Source: Flavisolibacter longurius (GTDB taxonomy: Bacteria; Bacteroidota; Bacteroidia; Chitinophagales; Chitinophagaceae). Taken from it: DNA of 64,000 nt. Both the position numbers and the translations under genes were made by a program. Below, in pieces: positions 43,444 through 52,500 of the stretch. Each line of letters opens with the position of its first letter. Position 1 is the stretch's first letter. The notes under the pieces were generated by a model. It saw only the letters and a program-made list of their open reading frames with translations. It searched no databases and was not told the origin of the DNA. The stretch spans positions 209,682 through 273,681 of the forward strand of contig JABUMY010000008.1 of assembly GCA_013327885.1 (NCBI GenBank), read 5' to 3'.

Positions 43444-44781
43444 TTAATTACAAGGACCATTACTTCCGCCAGCATAACCTTTTATGATCCCAATGGTTAT
43501 GTTGCCTTTCTCCGGATGGGTACTGGCCATCATTTGCTGCAGTTTGTGATAGATCCCTTGGGGTGTTCTTGATCCCTGGGTCATCGGACTATCCGGAATA
43601 CCGTACATGGGTATATCCAGTTTATTGGTACGTACGCTGTTGAATATATCCAGCGCCCAATCTGCACAATTATAGCTATCTACATCATAGTTGATATTGG
43701 AAAGCTGCTGCATCCGCACAAGCACAGTTGCCAGTTGCGCTGGTGTGATATTCATAAATAACGAAGCATTAAATTCATGTTTGGCATTGTCAACCAACTT
43801 ACCTGCCGTCGGTGCATATGTCATTGCTTTATAACCTGATTTGGGGTAAAACCCAATGTTCTGACTTACATATTTCGCCCCGTTTTTCTTTGTAATGGTG
43901 ATAAATGCATGACCAGGTGATCCCGTACTGAAATTGTAAAATGCATTGGGATTGTCATCCACAGGTATGTCAGTTGAGATTTCAATAGAACAACTGGAAC
44001 CTGCGTCTGGAATGCTGCTGAAGCAGGCAACATATTTATTTATGTCTATTCCCTCTCGCAAATCCTGTGTTTCCATGTCCACTCGAATGACTGGATCATT
44101 GTAGCTACCGCCCGTTGAACCATCACCGTAACTTCCGCCACCGCCAGAAGAACCTCCGCCAGAGAAATCACTATAGTAGCCGCCCCCTCCGCCAGATCCA
44201 CCATTTGCATCTGCAGCAAGAAAGCTATGGAACATAAACCAGGGAGACCAGTACATATCGCCACCACCTGATGGTTTGAAATACGTGATAATTACCTCCG
44301 GCATCATTTCTCCTTGCGGTTCCTGTGTTGCAACTCGGAATCGATTTGTCTGATGAAGAGCAGTGATATACCCATTTTCGATTTTAGATTCAAAAACCTT
44401 TTGCCGATCCAGCGAAGCTGATGAGATAGTTCCATTCCAGCTAACCACCTTTTGCTCTGCATCACCCGTCGTATGGATTTTGCCCTGAAGATGAATGATT
44501 CTTCCACTTTCAATTATACCGGCTTTGTTTGTTTTCACCAGCACAAAGTCTACATTGGACTTTTTTCCCCTGAATGGAACCCGCAAAAAATAAACACCTA
44601 CGCTGTCTACACGGGAACGAGCAGCCTTCGAAAAATCCAATAACTGAAAATCAGCCGTATGCAAACTATCTTGTAAGCTTTTGCTGACTGTTTTTACATA
44701 ATCACTATAAATTGGACCCAAATCTTTTTGACAACCAATGAATAGCAAAGCTGCAAGAGAAAGGAATAAAATTTGTTTCAT
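43444..44781 (-). CDS. Lipoprotein with possible circularly permuted NlpC/P60-like (papain-fold) domain
   Basis: 445 residues with a lipobox (LLFIGC, Cys17). Residues about 195-235 are a low-complexity Gly/Ser linker (GGSGGGGGYYSDFSGGG). The C-terminal domain has SPGHAFITITK (His291) before YNCADWALDIFN (Cys372). His before Cys is the order seen in circularly permuted papain-like peptidases (YaeF/LRAT type), so it may be a cysteine peptidase or amidase acting on the envelope. Assignment rests on two motifs only. Being surface anchored, it might act at the cell wall or on competitors. Confidence 0.5.
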   Translation of the reverse strand: MKQILFLSLAALLFIGCQKDLGPIYSDYVKTVSKSLQDSLHTADFQLLDFSKAARSRVDSVGVYFLRVPFRGKKSNVDFVLVKTNKAGIIESGRIIHLQGKIHTTGDAEQKVVSWNGTISSASLDRQKVFESKIENGYITALHQTNRFRVATQEPQGEMMPEVIITYFKPSGGGDMYWSPWFMFHSFLAADANGGSGGGGGYYSDFSGGGSSGGGGSYGDGSTGGSYNDPVIRVDMETQDLREGIDINKYVACFSSIPDAGSSCSIEISTDIPVDDNPNAFYNFSTGSPGHAFITITKKNGAKYVSQNIGFYPKSGYKAMTYAPTAGKLVDNAKHEFNASLFMNITPAQLATVLVRMQQLSNINYDVDSYNCADWALDIFNSVRTNKLDIPMYGIPDSPMTQGSRTPQGIYHKLQQMMASTHPEKGNITIGIIKGYAGGSNGPCN

Positions 44782-44857
44782 GGTGTGGGTGTTTTTCTGT
44801 TACTGATGTAAAAATAGATTGACAAACAGGCGATTAGAATTAAAAATGGCTAAGAAA

Positions 44858-45421
44858 TCAGGCCCGTCCCTTTATTTTGCTCATGGTAACCTCAGTTATA
44901 CCCAGGTAAGATGCCAGGTGTTTTGCCGGCACCCGCAAAACCAGTTCACTGTGATTTTCCATTAAGTATTCGTATCGCTCCTGTGAACGTTGCATCCGTA
45001 AAGAATAAAGCCGCTGCTCACTTAACGTATAATACTTTTCCAGCAGCACACGACCTATAAAATTGAATTCGGGAAAATGTCGATAGATATACTGAAGTTC
45101 TTCGTAAGTAATATAGTAGATCAGGCAATCTTCCAGCGCTTGTATGGATTCATAACTTTCCCGCTGGCTGAAAAATGATTCCACGGAAACGATCACGTCA
45201 CCCTCTTTCATAAACCAACTGCTGATCTCGTGTTCATCCTTAATATAAAAACATCGCAGCAGCCCTTGGGCAATAAAACAGATTTTCCGGGAAACCTGGC
45301 CAGCTTTAAGTAGGTAATCTTTGCGGAGTAGCTTTTTTTCTTTCAGGGTAGCAGCAAGGTGCTCTTTCAATCCATCACTCATTGGATGTATGGACTGGAG
45401 AAAGTTAAATAACTCCATCAT
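44858..45421 (-). CDS. Crp/Fnr family transcriptional regulator
   Basis: 187 residues. An N-terminal cyclic-nucleotide-binding-like beta roll (LLKAGQVSRKICFIAQGLLRCFYI, EISSWFMKEGDVIVSVESFF) and a C-terminal winged helix (RVPAKHLASYLGITEVTMSKIKGR), typical of Bacteroidota Crp-like regulators. No canonical cAMP-contact residues are evident. It lies 76 bases upstream of the lipoprotein gene on the same strand, and may regulate it. Confidence 0.9.
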   Translation of the reverse strand: MMELFNFLQSIHPMSDGLKEHLAATLKEKKLLRKDYLLKAGQVSRKICFIAQGLLRCFYIKDEHEISSWFMKEGDVIVSVESFFSQRESYESIQALEDCLIYYITYEELQYIYRHFPEFNFIGRVLLEKYYTLSEQRLYSLRMQRSQERYEYLMENHSELVLRVPAKHLASYLGITEVTMSKIKGRA

Positions 45422-46172
45422 AGGTTTCGCTTTTGGTGTGAAACGTATAGGTTAAAGGGTTCAACCTGTTGAAACAAACTGAATGTGTGTTGTCACATTA
45501 GGGTAGCAGCTCTTTGGGATCCACATCCGACGTGGTGGCAATTTATTGAGGTAGGATATGCTTAAGGCCACTTTACCGAGTTCCATTCGGTTCACATGGC
45601 TTGTAGCCATACCACAATCCGTTGCCAATCAACAATTGAAATCGCTCCTATTTTCTTGCCACTCTTACCAGTTGATTAACCCGCCTGTTAAAGGCATCAT
45701 CTGAAGAATATTTCCAGGAAGAAAGGTCCTTCCTATTACAAATTAAAACAATGCAAGCAGCTAAAAAAGAAGAATTCTCCTAATCATACATTTCTTATCC
45801 AATTTTAATGCTCTTGAAAAGGAATACTGGGAAGTAACCCTTCAGAGCGCCTGCGTTCCTTGCTGTGAAAGAATAACCAGCTCATGAAAGCGTTGGCGTG
45901 CGGACAGCGCTGCTTTGTAGCAAACTGTTTGAAAACCCTAAAAGAACAGTTCTACCATGTAACCGGAGTGGCTATATTCCTACGCGACTTTCGGTAAGGA
46001 AAATGCCATCAGCTTTGGGAGGCGTATCACTAATTCCTCCTTTGTTTTCAGATTGCAGGCAGTGCTTTTCGTGACCTGATTTCATTTATCAGCCCAGCTA
46101 TGACAATCTTCTAGGAAATTATTCCATTTTTTATAGAATTTTTTCCATAATTTTATAACAACAACAAAGCCT
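45422..46172. other. Intergenic region between Crp/Fnr gene and TA operon
   Basis: 751 bases without a gene I can support. It has no obvious transposase fragment or repeat besides the direct repeat listed at 46122-46160. The minus-strand promoter of the regulator lies at its left end. Confidence 0.5.
46122..46160. promoter_or_regulatory. Direct-repeat operator candidate upstream of RES-Xre operon
   Basis: TTCCAT at 46122-46127 and again at 46143-46148, each followed by a T-rich/TATA sequence (TTTTTTATA and AATTTTATA), spaced exactly 21 bases, two helical turns. It lies 25 bases before the antitoxin start, the place where an Xre-type antitoxin would bind. Confidence 0.45.
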
Positions 46173-46613
46173 ATGGCAACAGCAATTGCAAGTAAGAAAG
46201 ATTTCAATAAAGTGCTCACGAAATACGAGCCTTATTTCCGAAATGATATTGCCCTGCTTTTCCAGGCAAAGAAGGGCTTGAAACCACAGGCCATCTTTGA
46301 CTTTGTTGGCTTATCCGAACTTCCGCACCCGTTGGTAGAAGAGGTTTTTCATAAGAGTATGAAGACGTTTCAAAACTATCTGACGAAAAATACATTACTG
46401 GATGCCTCCACGAGTGAGAAACTCTTAAAGCTATTTGCCCTGTACGGGAAGGGTGCTGCGGTTTTCGGATCCATTGAGGAGTTTGCAGAATGGCTCACGA
46501 AACCAGCCTATGGCCTTGGCAATGTGGTGCCCCAGACCATTCTCGACACGGCAACGGGCATTGACTTGATCAATGAGGAGTTGATACGGATTGAATATGG
46601 CGATTTGGCTTGA
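46173..46613 (+). CDS. Xre/MbcA/ParS-type antitoxin (DUF2384)
   Basis: 146 residues. Helical N-terminus, then KTFQNYLTKNTLLDASTSEKLLKLFALYGKGAAVFGSIEEFAEWLTKPAYGLGNVVPQTILDTATGIDLINEELIRIEYG, the DUF2384 toxin-binding domain with the conserved L-x-x-P-x-x-x-L-x-T-x-x-G pattern and the C-terminal E-L-x-R-I-E-x-G. Antitoxin of the RES-Xre class; it overlaps the toxin gene by 4 bases. Likely autoregulates through the operator described just upstream. Confidence 0.93.
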   Translation: MATAIASKKDFNKVLTKYEPYFRNDIALLFQAKKGLKPQAIFDFVGLSELPHPLVEEVFHKSMKTFQNYLTKNTLLDASTSEKLLKLFALYGKGAAVFGSIEEFAEWLTKPAYGLGNVVPQTILDTATGIDLINEELIRIEYGDLA

Positions 46614-47065
46614 ATATGCAGGTATACCGTATCACGCTGGCCAGGTACGCAGGTTCGTTGCATGCTTCAGGCAACACTGCCCGTTGGAACGCAAAGGATG
46701 TAAAAATGATTTACACGGCTTCCAGCAGAGCTCTAGCCTGTCTGGAAAACGTAGTTCACCGAAGTGGTATTGGATTGAAAGAAGCTTTCCGGACCATGAT
46801 TATTCAGGTCCCGGATGGTTTACCCATTACACGTATCGATAAGTCAAGCCTGTTACCCGATTGGCACGCGTTCATCAATTATCCTTATACACAAAGTTTG
46901 GGAAATGCCTGGATAGATGAGAGCGACACGGCCGTCCTGCGGGTTCCCTCTGCGATCATACCTGAGGAATTTAATTACCTTTTGAATCCTCTACATCCTG
47001 ATTTTATGCAAATACAGGTAGTCAGCACGGAACCGTTTGCGTTTGATCCAAGGATCAAGGAATAA
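46610..47065 (+). CDS. RES-domain toxin
   Basis: 151 residues. RES domain of the NAD+-degrading toxin family: VYRITLARYAGSLHASGNTARWNAKDVKMIYTASSRALACLENVVH, containing the conserved R (R7), G.ARW motif and S-R-A-L-A-x-L-E motif, with a further S-F-like ending FNYLLNPLHPDFMQIQ. RES toxins deplete NAD+, causing stasis, and are neutralised by the DUF2384 antitoxin. Could act as an independent addiction module or a phage-defence component. Confidence 0.93.
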   Translation: MNMQVYRITLARYAGSLHASGNTARWNAKDVKMIYTASSRALACLENVVHRSGIGLKEAFRTMIIQVPDGLPITRIDKSSLLPDWHAFINYPYTQSLGNAWIDESDTAVLRVPSAIIPEEFNYLLNPLHPDFMQIQVVSTEPFAFDPRIKE

Positions 47066-47066
47066 C

Positions 47067-47575
47067 AGTTTTGGCGAGACAACTCAAGGCCTCTTCCCCA
47101 TCTTTGCACTTGGTAATGATTTGCAGGTTGTGCCCCTCAGGAAACTGAAGGATATAGCTCCAGCAATTGGTCAACAACTTGTTGACGAAATTGACCAACA
47201 ACCTGTTGGATAATTTCTCCGTTTGCAACAGAGGATTGTGAAACGGGATCAGCTACCCCATTTCCAATGTTTTGGAATTGGACAACAGCCTGTTGCCCAA
47301 TTCGGGCATGGTAAAAAGATACCAGCGCTGGATATATTTCAGATTCGTGTGGAAAAATCATTTTACTTCCAGGAACTCGCTGCTTAAATCTTTTGAAAAC
47401 TGATGGAGCCATTTGTCACCCCTGACTACGGTTTTCTCCTTTTGCAGCAATTCAGCACCCTATGCGCAAGAAAAGTGGAAACCAGCTCCACGTTTACTTT
47501 CAACGTAGCTTTTACCTGGGCAGCGCAGATCCGCTGTTTGAGGGATTCCTGCCACTGTTTGTATTCGGGAGTCAT
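47067..47575 (-). pseudogene. DUF1016 (YhcG-type PDDEXK nuclease) N-terminal relic
   Basis: From an ATG at 47575 the minus strand reads MTPEYKQWQESLKQRICAAQVKATLKVNVELVSTFL, the DUF1016 N-terminus, then after a frameshift near 47450 continues LHQFSKDLSSEFLEVK (stop) FFHTNLKYIQRWYLF, and finally FPEGHNLQIITKCKDGEEALSCLAKT near the 3' end. Each matches consecutive parts of the family (SKDL..EFP..KGFS..NLKYMRQ, PWGHN..I). Stops and a frameshift make it inactive and the PDDEXK half is missing. The middle (47150-47285) is a tangle of CAACA/TGTTG inverted units. Confidence 0.8.
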
Positions 47576-47789
47576 CACGGCAATTTATGGGTAAACAGGC
47601 CATCTATACAATTTTAAATGCCTGTATTTATTATGCGATCCTGCATCGCAACTCTTTTTCTATTTACCGAAAATAACAGATTGCATAACAGGTATTTCCC
47701 AAAACATCTTTCCGTTTGGAAGCCGAAAAGTCTCGCACCTCGTTGATAGCATCTTTTTTCCTATTTTTCCTGCACTTTACTACCTGCGC
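47576..47789. other. Intergenic region before the Wadjet-like operon
   Basis: Non-coding, AT-rich, carries the promoter of the jetABCD-like operon. A T-rich stretch (CATCTTTTTTCCTATTTTTCC) precedes the first start by about 25 bases. No strong SD is present. Confidence 0.4.
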
Positions 47790-48977
47790 ATGCCTCATTT
47801 TCATTCTATAAAAGAACTGCTAAACACCTTGTCCCGTTCCAAAGAACTGCTGGCGGAAATGTTTGAAAAGCGCAAGACATTTCAATACAAATACGAACAA
47901 GCCGCCCTGTTGATGGAAGAAGAACAGCTGGAGATACTGAAGCACAAAGGCATTTTGCGGCAAAGTGGACCTTACTTGGAAATTGATGATCAGTTTCTGC
48001 AGTTTTTTGAACAGGTGCTGGCGGTCAATGAACAAATCAACACCGCCTACATCAACGAAAACATCCAGGAGGTAAAGCAACAAATGGCTTATTACCTGCA
48101 GGAGAACAACGAAGCCCGCCGCTACCCTTATTTAAAGACTATCAAATCGCTGTTGCGTAAAACCGGCCGCGCCACCCTTCGCAACATCATTGACCTGAAC
48201 CGCAACATTGAGAATGTTTTTAAAACAGAGCCGAATTACCGGATAAAAACTGCCCGCCTCAAAGATTACGACCAAAAGCAGCAGGCGATTCAAGCCCTGG
48301 TCGAACAAACTGACAAATTAATCACTGATGACGAGCAAACCTTTTTCCGCTCGGCCATGGATGAGGAGTTGCAACAGGTGCTTATTCAGTTACGGCAGCA
48401 GCTTTACGAAGCTCGACACAACTTGATTGAAACGCAAAAACAAATCATCGAATACCTGAACCAGGTAAAATACCAAAGCCGCGTCATTGAGCAAATCAGG
48501 CAGGTAAAGTACCTGAAAGACCAGTTTGAACTAAAGGCAAAAACCAACTTTCTGCAAGTGCTGCATGCGGACAATGCTTTGCTGTTTGAACCAAAGCCCT
48601 CTTATCCGCTGAAGCTTTCGCTGGATCGCCTGCAAACCGATGAAGCCAGGACCTGTATTGAAAAGGCAGCCGGCAAGTTGAAGACCGGCGCTAAACCAAA
48701 GCTCCCGGTGGCAGAGGTGGTTGCCGGCGAATCCCTGCAAACGGCCGAAGAGGAGGAAATCTACATCAACCCGGACGAACTCCAGAATGGCTTCCGGGCC
48801 TCGGGTCATCACCTTTTCCGGTTTATTATGCAATACCGCTTTCCCAAAGAACTTTCTCGGGAAGAAAAGGTCACCCTCTTTTGCCAGATGGTTTCGATGT
48901 ATGAACAAGAGCTGAACATCACCGGTGAGTACCATCAAGACGGCCAAATTGACTACGCCTTGGTTTATCCCAAATAA
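47790..48977 (+). CDS. jetA: Wadjet JetA-like / MukF-type kleisin-like protein
   Basis: 395 residues, first gene of a four-gene operon. The N-terminus (SIKELLNTLSRSKELLAEMFEKRKTFQYKYEQAALLM) looks like a winged-helix/kleisin N-terminal domain; a helical coiled-coil middle follows (VEQTDKLITDDEQTFFRSAMDEELQQVLIQLRQQLYEARHNLI); the C-terminus (HHLFRFIMQYRFPKELSREEKVTLFCQMVSMY) is globular. Assigned by position and architecture to JetA/MukF of Wadjet-type condensins, not by a clear motif. Kleisins bridge the SMC heads. Ends 8 bases before the next gene. Confidence 0.7.
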   Translation: MPHFHSIKELLNTLSRSKELLAEMFEKRKTFQYKYEQAALLMEEEQLEILKHKGILRQSGPYLEIDDQFLQFFEQVLAVNEQINTAYINENIQEVKQQMAYYLQENNEARRYPYLKTIKSLLRKTGRATLRNIIDLNRNIENVFKTEPNYRIKTARLKDYDQKQQAIQALVEQTDKLITDDEQTFFRSAMDEELQQVLIQLRQQLYEARHNLIETQKQIIEYLNQVKYQSRVIEQIRQVKYLKDQFELKAKTNFLQVLHADNALLFEPKPSYPLKLSLDRLQTDEARTCIEKAAGKLKTGAKPKLPVAEVVAGESLQTAEEEEIYINPDELQNGFRASGHHLFRFIMQYRFPKELSREEKVTLFCQMVSMYEQELNITGEYHQDGQIDYALVYPK

Positions 48978-48984
48978 TTTTTGC

Positions 48985-49551
48985 ATGACCATTCCCCGAC
49001 AAACAAAAGACACCTTTGAGCTGCTTAGCAAGGGGCAATTTATCTGCTCCAACAGTGTTGACGACAACATCCGCAAGCTTTACAACATCATCGAAGAAAA
49101 TTATGAAGACCTGTATACCTATTTTTCCGCCATCGGTTTTGCGCTGGAAAAGGGCGATGAGTTCTTTTATTTTTCCCGCCACGAAACAAAAACAGAGCTG
49201 GAGCGTAAGATAGAAGCTGCCTACCGCTGGATTGATCTGGTGGATTTTTGCAAGACTTTCGATAACGCCTTCGGCTCCGGTTACCGGTTTACCGCTTCGC
49301 AAATGGAAGTGCAGTTGCGGATGGATGCCCTGCTGAAAGACAAACTGGAAGGACTGAAACGCCACACAGGCGAAGGCTCGTTTCCCGAACGGATAAAAAA
49401 GTTGATAGAAATGCTTTACAGCTATGGCGTTGTTGAAATGGACAATAACATCCATCAGCAATACAAAGTGCTTTCCTCCTTTACCTATTTGGAGCAACTA
49501 ATCCTGCAAATTCATATACCCGAAGAAACCCAGCATGAGATACCTCAATAA
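48985..49551 (+). CDS. jetB: Wadjet JetB-like / MukE-type protein
   Basis: 188 residues from the ATG at 48985 (MTIPRQTKDTFELL); a longer frame to 48925 would overlap the previous gene. Two winged-helix-like regions are visible: DTFELLSKGQFICSNSVDDNIRKLYNIIEENYEDLYTYFSAIGF and IKKLIEMLYSYGVVEMDNNIHQQYKVLSSFTYLEQLI. In MukBEF and Wadjet, MukE/JetB is the small KITE partner that binds the kleisin. Overlaps jetC by 17 bases. Confidence 0.75.
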   Translation: MTIPRQTKDTFELLSKGQFICSNSVDDNIRKLYNIIEENYEDLYTYFSAIGFALEKGDEFFYFSRHETKTELERKIEAAYRWIDLVDFCKTFDNAFGSGYRFTASQMEVQLRMDALLKDKLEGLKRHTGEGSFPERIKKLIEMLYSYGVVEMDNNIHQQYKVLSSFTYLEQLILQIHIPEETQHEIPQ

Positions 49552-52500
49552 AATTGTGTTCATCAACAGCGCCACCATCCGGTATGCCGATGTTCGTTTA
49601 GACGGTAATGTGCACCTGATTGGAACGCAAGGCGTGGGCAAAAGTACCCTGCTCCGGGCTATCCTGTTTTTCTACAATGGCGATACCCTGCGGCTGGGCA
49701 TACCCAGGGAGAAGAAAAGTTTTGCTGACTACTATTTCCCCTTCCAAAATGCTTACCTGGTGTATGAAGTGATGCGGGAGACAGGTCCGTATTGCGTTCT
49801 CCTTTTCAAATCACAGGGCAGGGTTTGTTTTCGTTTTGTGGATGCCGCTTACGATCAACAGTACTTTCTGTCACCGGAGGGAAAGGCTTACGAAAGCTGG
49901 GAAGACACCCGGCGCCTGTTGGATGAAGACGGCATTCATTACAGCCGCAAGGTGGATCGCTATGACGAATACCGTGACATTCTGTATGGCAGCAACGAAG
50001 GCAAAAAAGAGTTCCGCAAATATGCGCTGCTCGAAAGCCGGCAGTACCAGAACATTCCCCGCACGATTCAAAATGTATTCCTCAACTCAAAGCTGGAGGC
50101 GGAGTTTATCAAGCAAACCATCATCCTTTCGCTCAACGAGGAGGACCTTGCCATCAACCTGCAGAATTATGCTCACCACCTGAAAAGCTTTGAAGCACAA
50201 CTTACCGACATCAACCGCTTTAAGCAGCCGGCGGTAGCCAAACAAGGGGCTGAAGTGGTGAACCTTTACGCCGCTGTTGGCTATCTACAAAAAGAAAAAG
50301 AAGGGTTGGCCCGGCAACTGGCCGCTGCTTTTGACTTTGTTCAACGTACAGCGCCAAAGCTGCTGGAGAAAAAAGAGCGGGAAGAGGAAGCAAAGAAAAC
50401 TTTAAAGGAAAGGCTCGGGGAGGCAGAAAAGCGGTTCCAGAACCGTATCCAAAAGTTAAGGGAAGACATCAGCGTCGTGAACGACAAGCTAGCCACCATC
50501 AAACAAAAAACTGCCTATTACGAGGGGCTGAACATTGAGCAGGTGGTGCAAAGGGTGGCAAAGAAAAGTGACCTTGAAGCAGAAGAAAAAAAGCTGCTGA
50601 AAGAAAAAGCGCTTCTCTCCGCACAGTTTACCGAAGTCACCCGGAAATACGAAGCCTTGTTCCTTTCGTTGGAAGAAAGCCACCGTGCGTTTGCCCTGAA
50701 CAAAGAGGGGCAGCGGCTGCAACTACGGGAAGAATTTCTACGTGCAAAAGACGAAGCCCGAATGGAGCTGGACGAATTGTTAGCAGCTATCCGGCAACAA
50801 CACCAGCAAACGATGGCTACCGCCACTCAGGAAACAGAAGAAAAAGGGGCCGCCCTGCAGGAATGGAAGCTAAAAAAGGAAGCAACTAGACACCAGCGGT
50901 TTTACGAAACAGAAATAGCGGAAGCCGAAAAAGAGCTTAGCCGCCTGACGCTGGCCATTCAGCAAGGTCAGAATGCCATGGCACATGCCAATGAAATCAT
51001 GGAAACGTTGCAGAAGCAATGGCAGTTGGACGAAGCGGCAATGCTTCAAAAAGCCGAAGCGGAAGAAAAAGACCTTCGCCGTGATGTGGCGGTGGAGCGT
51101 GAAGCACTTTCCGCCCTTGAACAAAAGCTTCAAAAAACAGAGCAGTCCTTTTACGGCTGGCTAAACCAGCATTATCCCGGCTGGGAAGCTACCATTGGCA
51201 AAGTCTGCGACGAACAACTTCTTTTCCGTGATGACCTTTCACCGCTGCTGCAGGAGGCCAGCAGGAGCTTGTACGGCGTGCAGATCCAGTTATCCGGCAT
51301 CGAAAAAGAGGTCAAAACCGTGGCGGAATATGAAACAGAAAAAGAAGCAGTGCACAAACAGATGCTGGCAACAAACGAACAGTTGAACGCCTTACAGGAG
51401 AAAAAGCGGATCGGGCGGGAAAGCCTGAAAAACAAATACGGTCCTAAGCTAATCGAGCAAAAAGAAACGGTGCGGGAACATCGGTATCACCTTGAACAAA
51501 ATCAGCAGAAACAGAAACAAACAGCGTTACACTTGCTGGACCTGCAACAGAAGGCTGCCACAGAAAAACAACAAACGCTGGCGGCAATGGATGAGGGCAT
51601 CGCGGCGGCGGCTGAAGCCCTCTTACAGGCCCAACAGGCCCTGGCTACTATCAGGAACGAAGAAGAAAAACAGGTGCGAAAGCAGCAAACGGCGCACCAG
51701 AAAAAGCTCGAAGAAGCCGAACAGCGGCTAAAAGAAGCGTACAAGAAAATTGACGTTGAAATTAAAACCAACGAGCAGGAATATCAACTTCAGAAAGGGG
51801 ACATCAGTCGCCGGCAGGAGGCAGAACTGGCCGGTAAAGGCGCTGACACCCGGCGCCTGCATAAAGTGGAAACCTTATTACAAGGTCTTCAACAGGAGCT
51901 GGCATTTATTGAAGAAAACCGGGAGGTGGTGGCCGTGTATAAACGAGATAAGGTAGAGTTGCTGGATAGAGCCGGTGAACTTAAAAATGGAAAAGCGCTG
52001 CTGGAGCAGGAGGTGCTGAACGAAGAAACAAAGTATCGCCAGAAAAAAGGAAACCTGGAGGAAAATCTGCAAAAGCTGGAGGAGGCTATCCGGCTCCTTG
52101 CCATCCGGCTTCAACAGGCGGAAGAAGACCAGCAAGCGTTTGAACGCTTTCAGGTGACAGAAACCTTTCTCAATATCAGCACAGAAATCTGGAATAGCAA
52201 AGAAGGAGCCCAAACAGAAAAACGCTGCAAAACCCTGATTGAAGAATTGCACCAGTGTGATAACAAGAGCATCAGGCGTGTAGACGATTTAAAAGATGCA
52301 GTAAACCGATTTTTGGGCCATTTTTCCCCAGACAATATTTTTCATTTTCCTACCAACCTGCCCGACAAAGAAGCGTACTTCCGTTTTGCCCGAAGCCTCG
52401 ACGACTTCCTGGCTGATCGGAAAATGGACGAATACGAACGCCGGGTGAATGAGCGGTTCTCCTTTATCATTCACTTAATTCGTAAAGAAACGGGCAACCT

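Noticed and set aside
47150..47290. Repeat tangle as a CRISPR array or origin iterons
   Set aside because: Units are short, irregular and explained by the decayed DUF1016 coding sequence; no spacers of even length.
47137..47412. A 91-codon minus-strand frame as a gene
   Set aside because: It is an out-of-frame piece of the DUF1016 relic; the homologous sequence lies mainly in another frame.
50489..52335. Several minus-strand frames inside the SMC gene
   Set aside because: Ser/Phe-rich shadows opposite the coiled-coil coding sequence.
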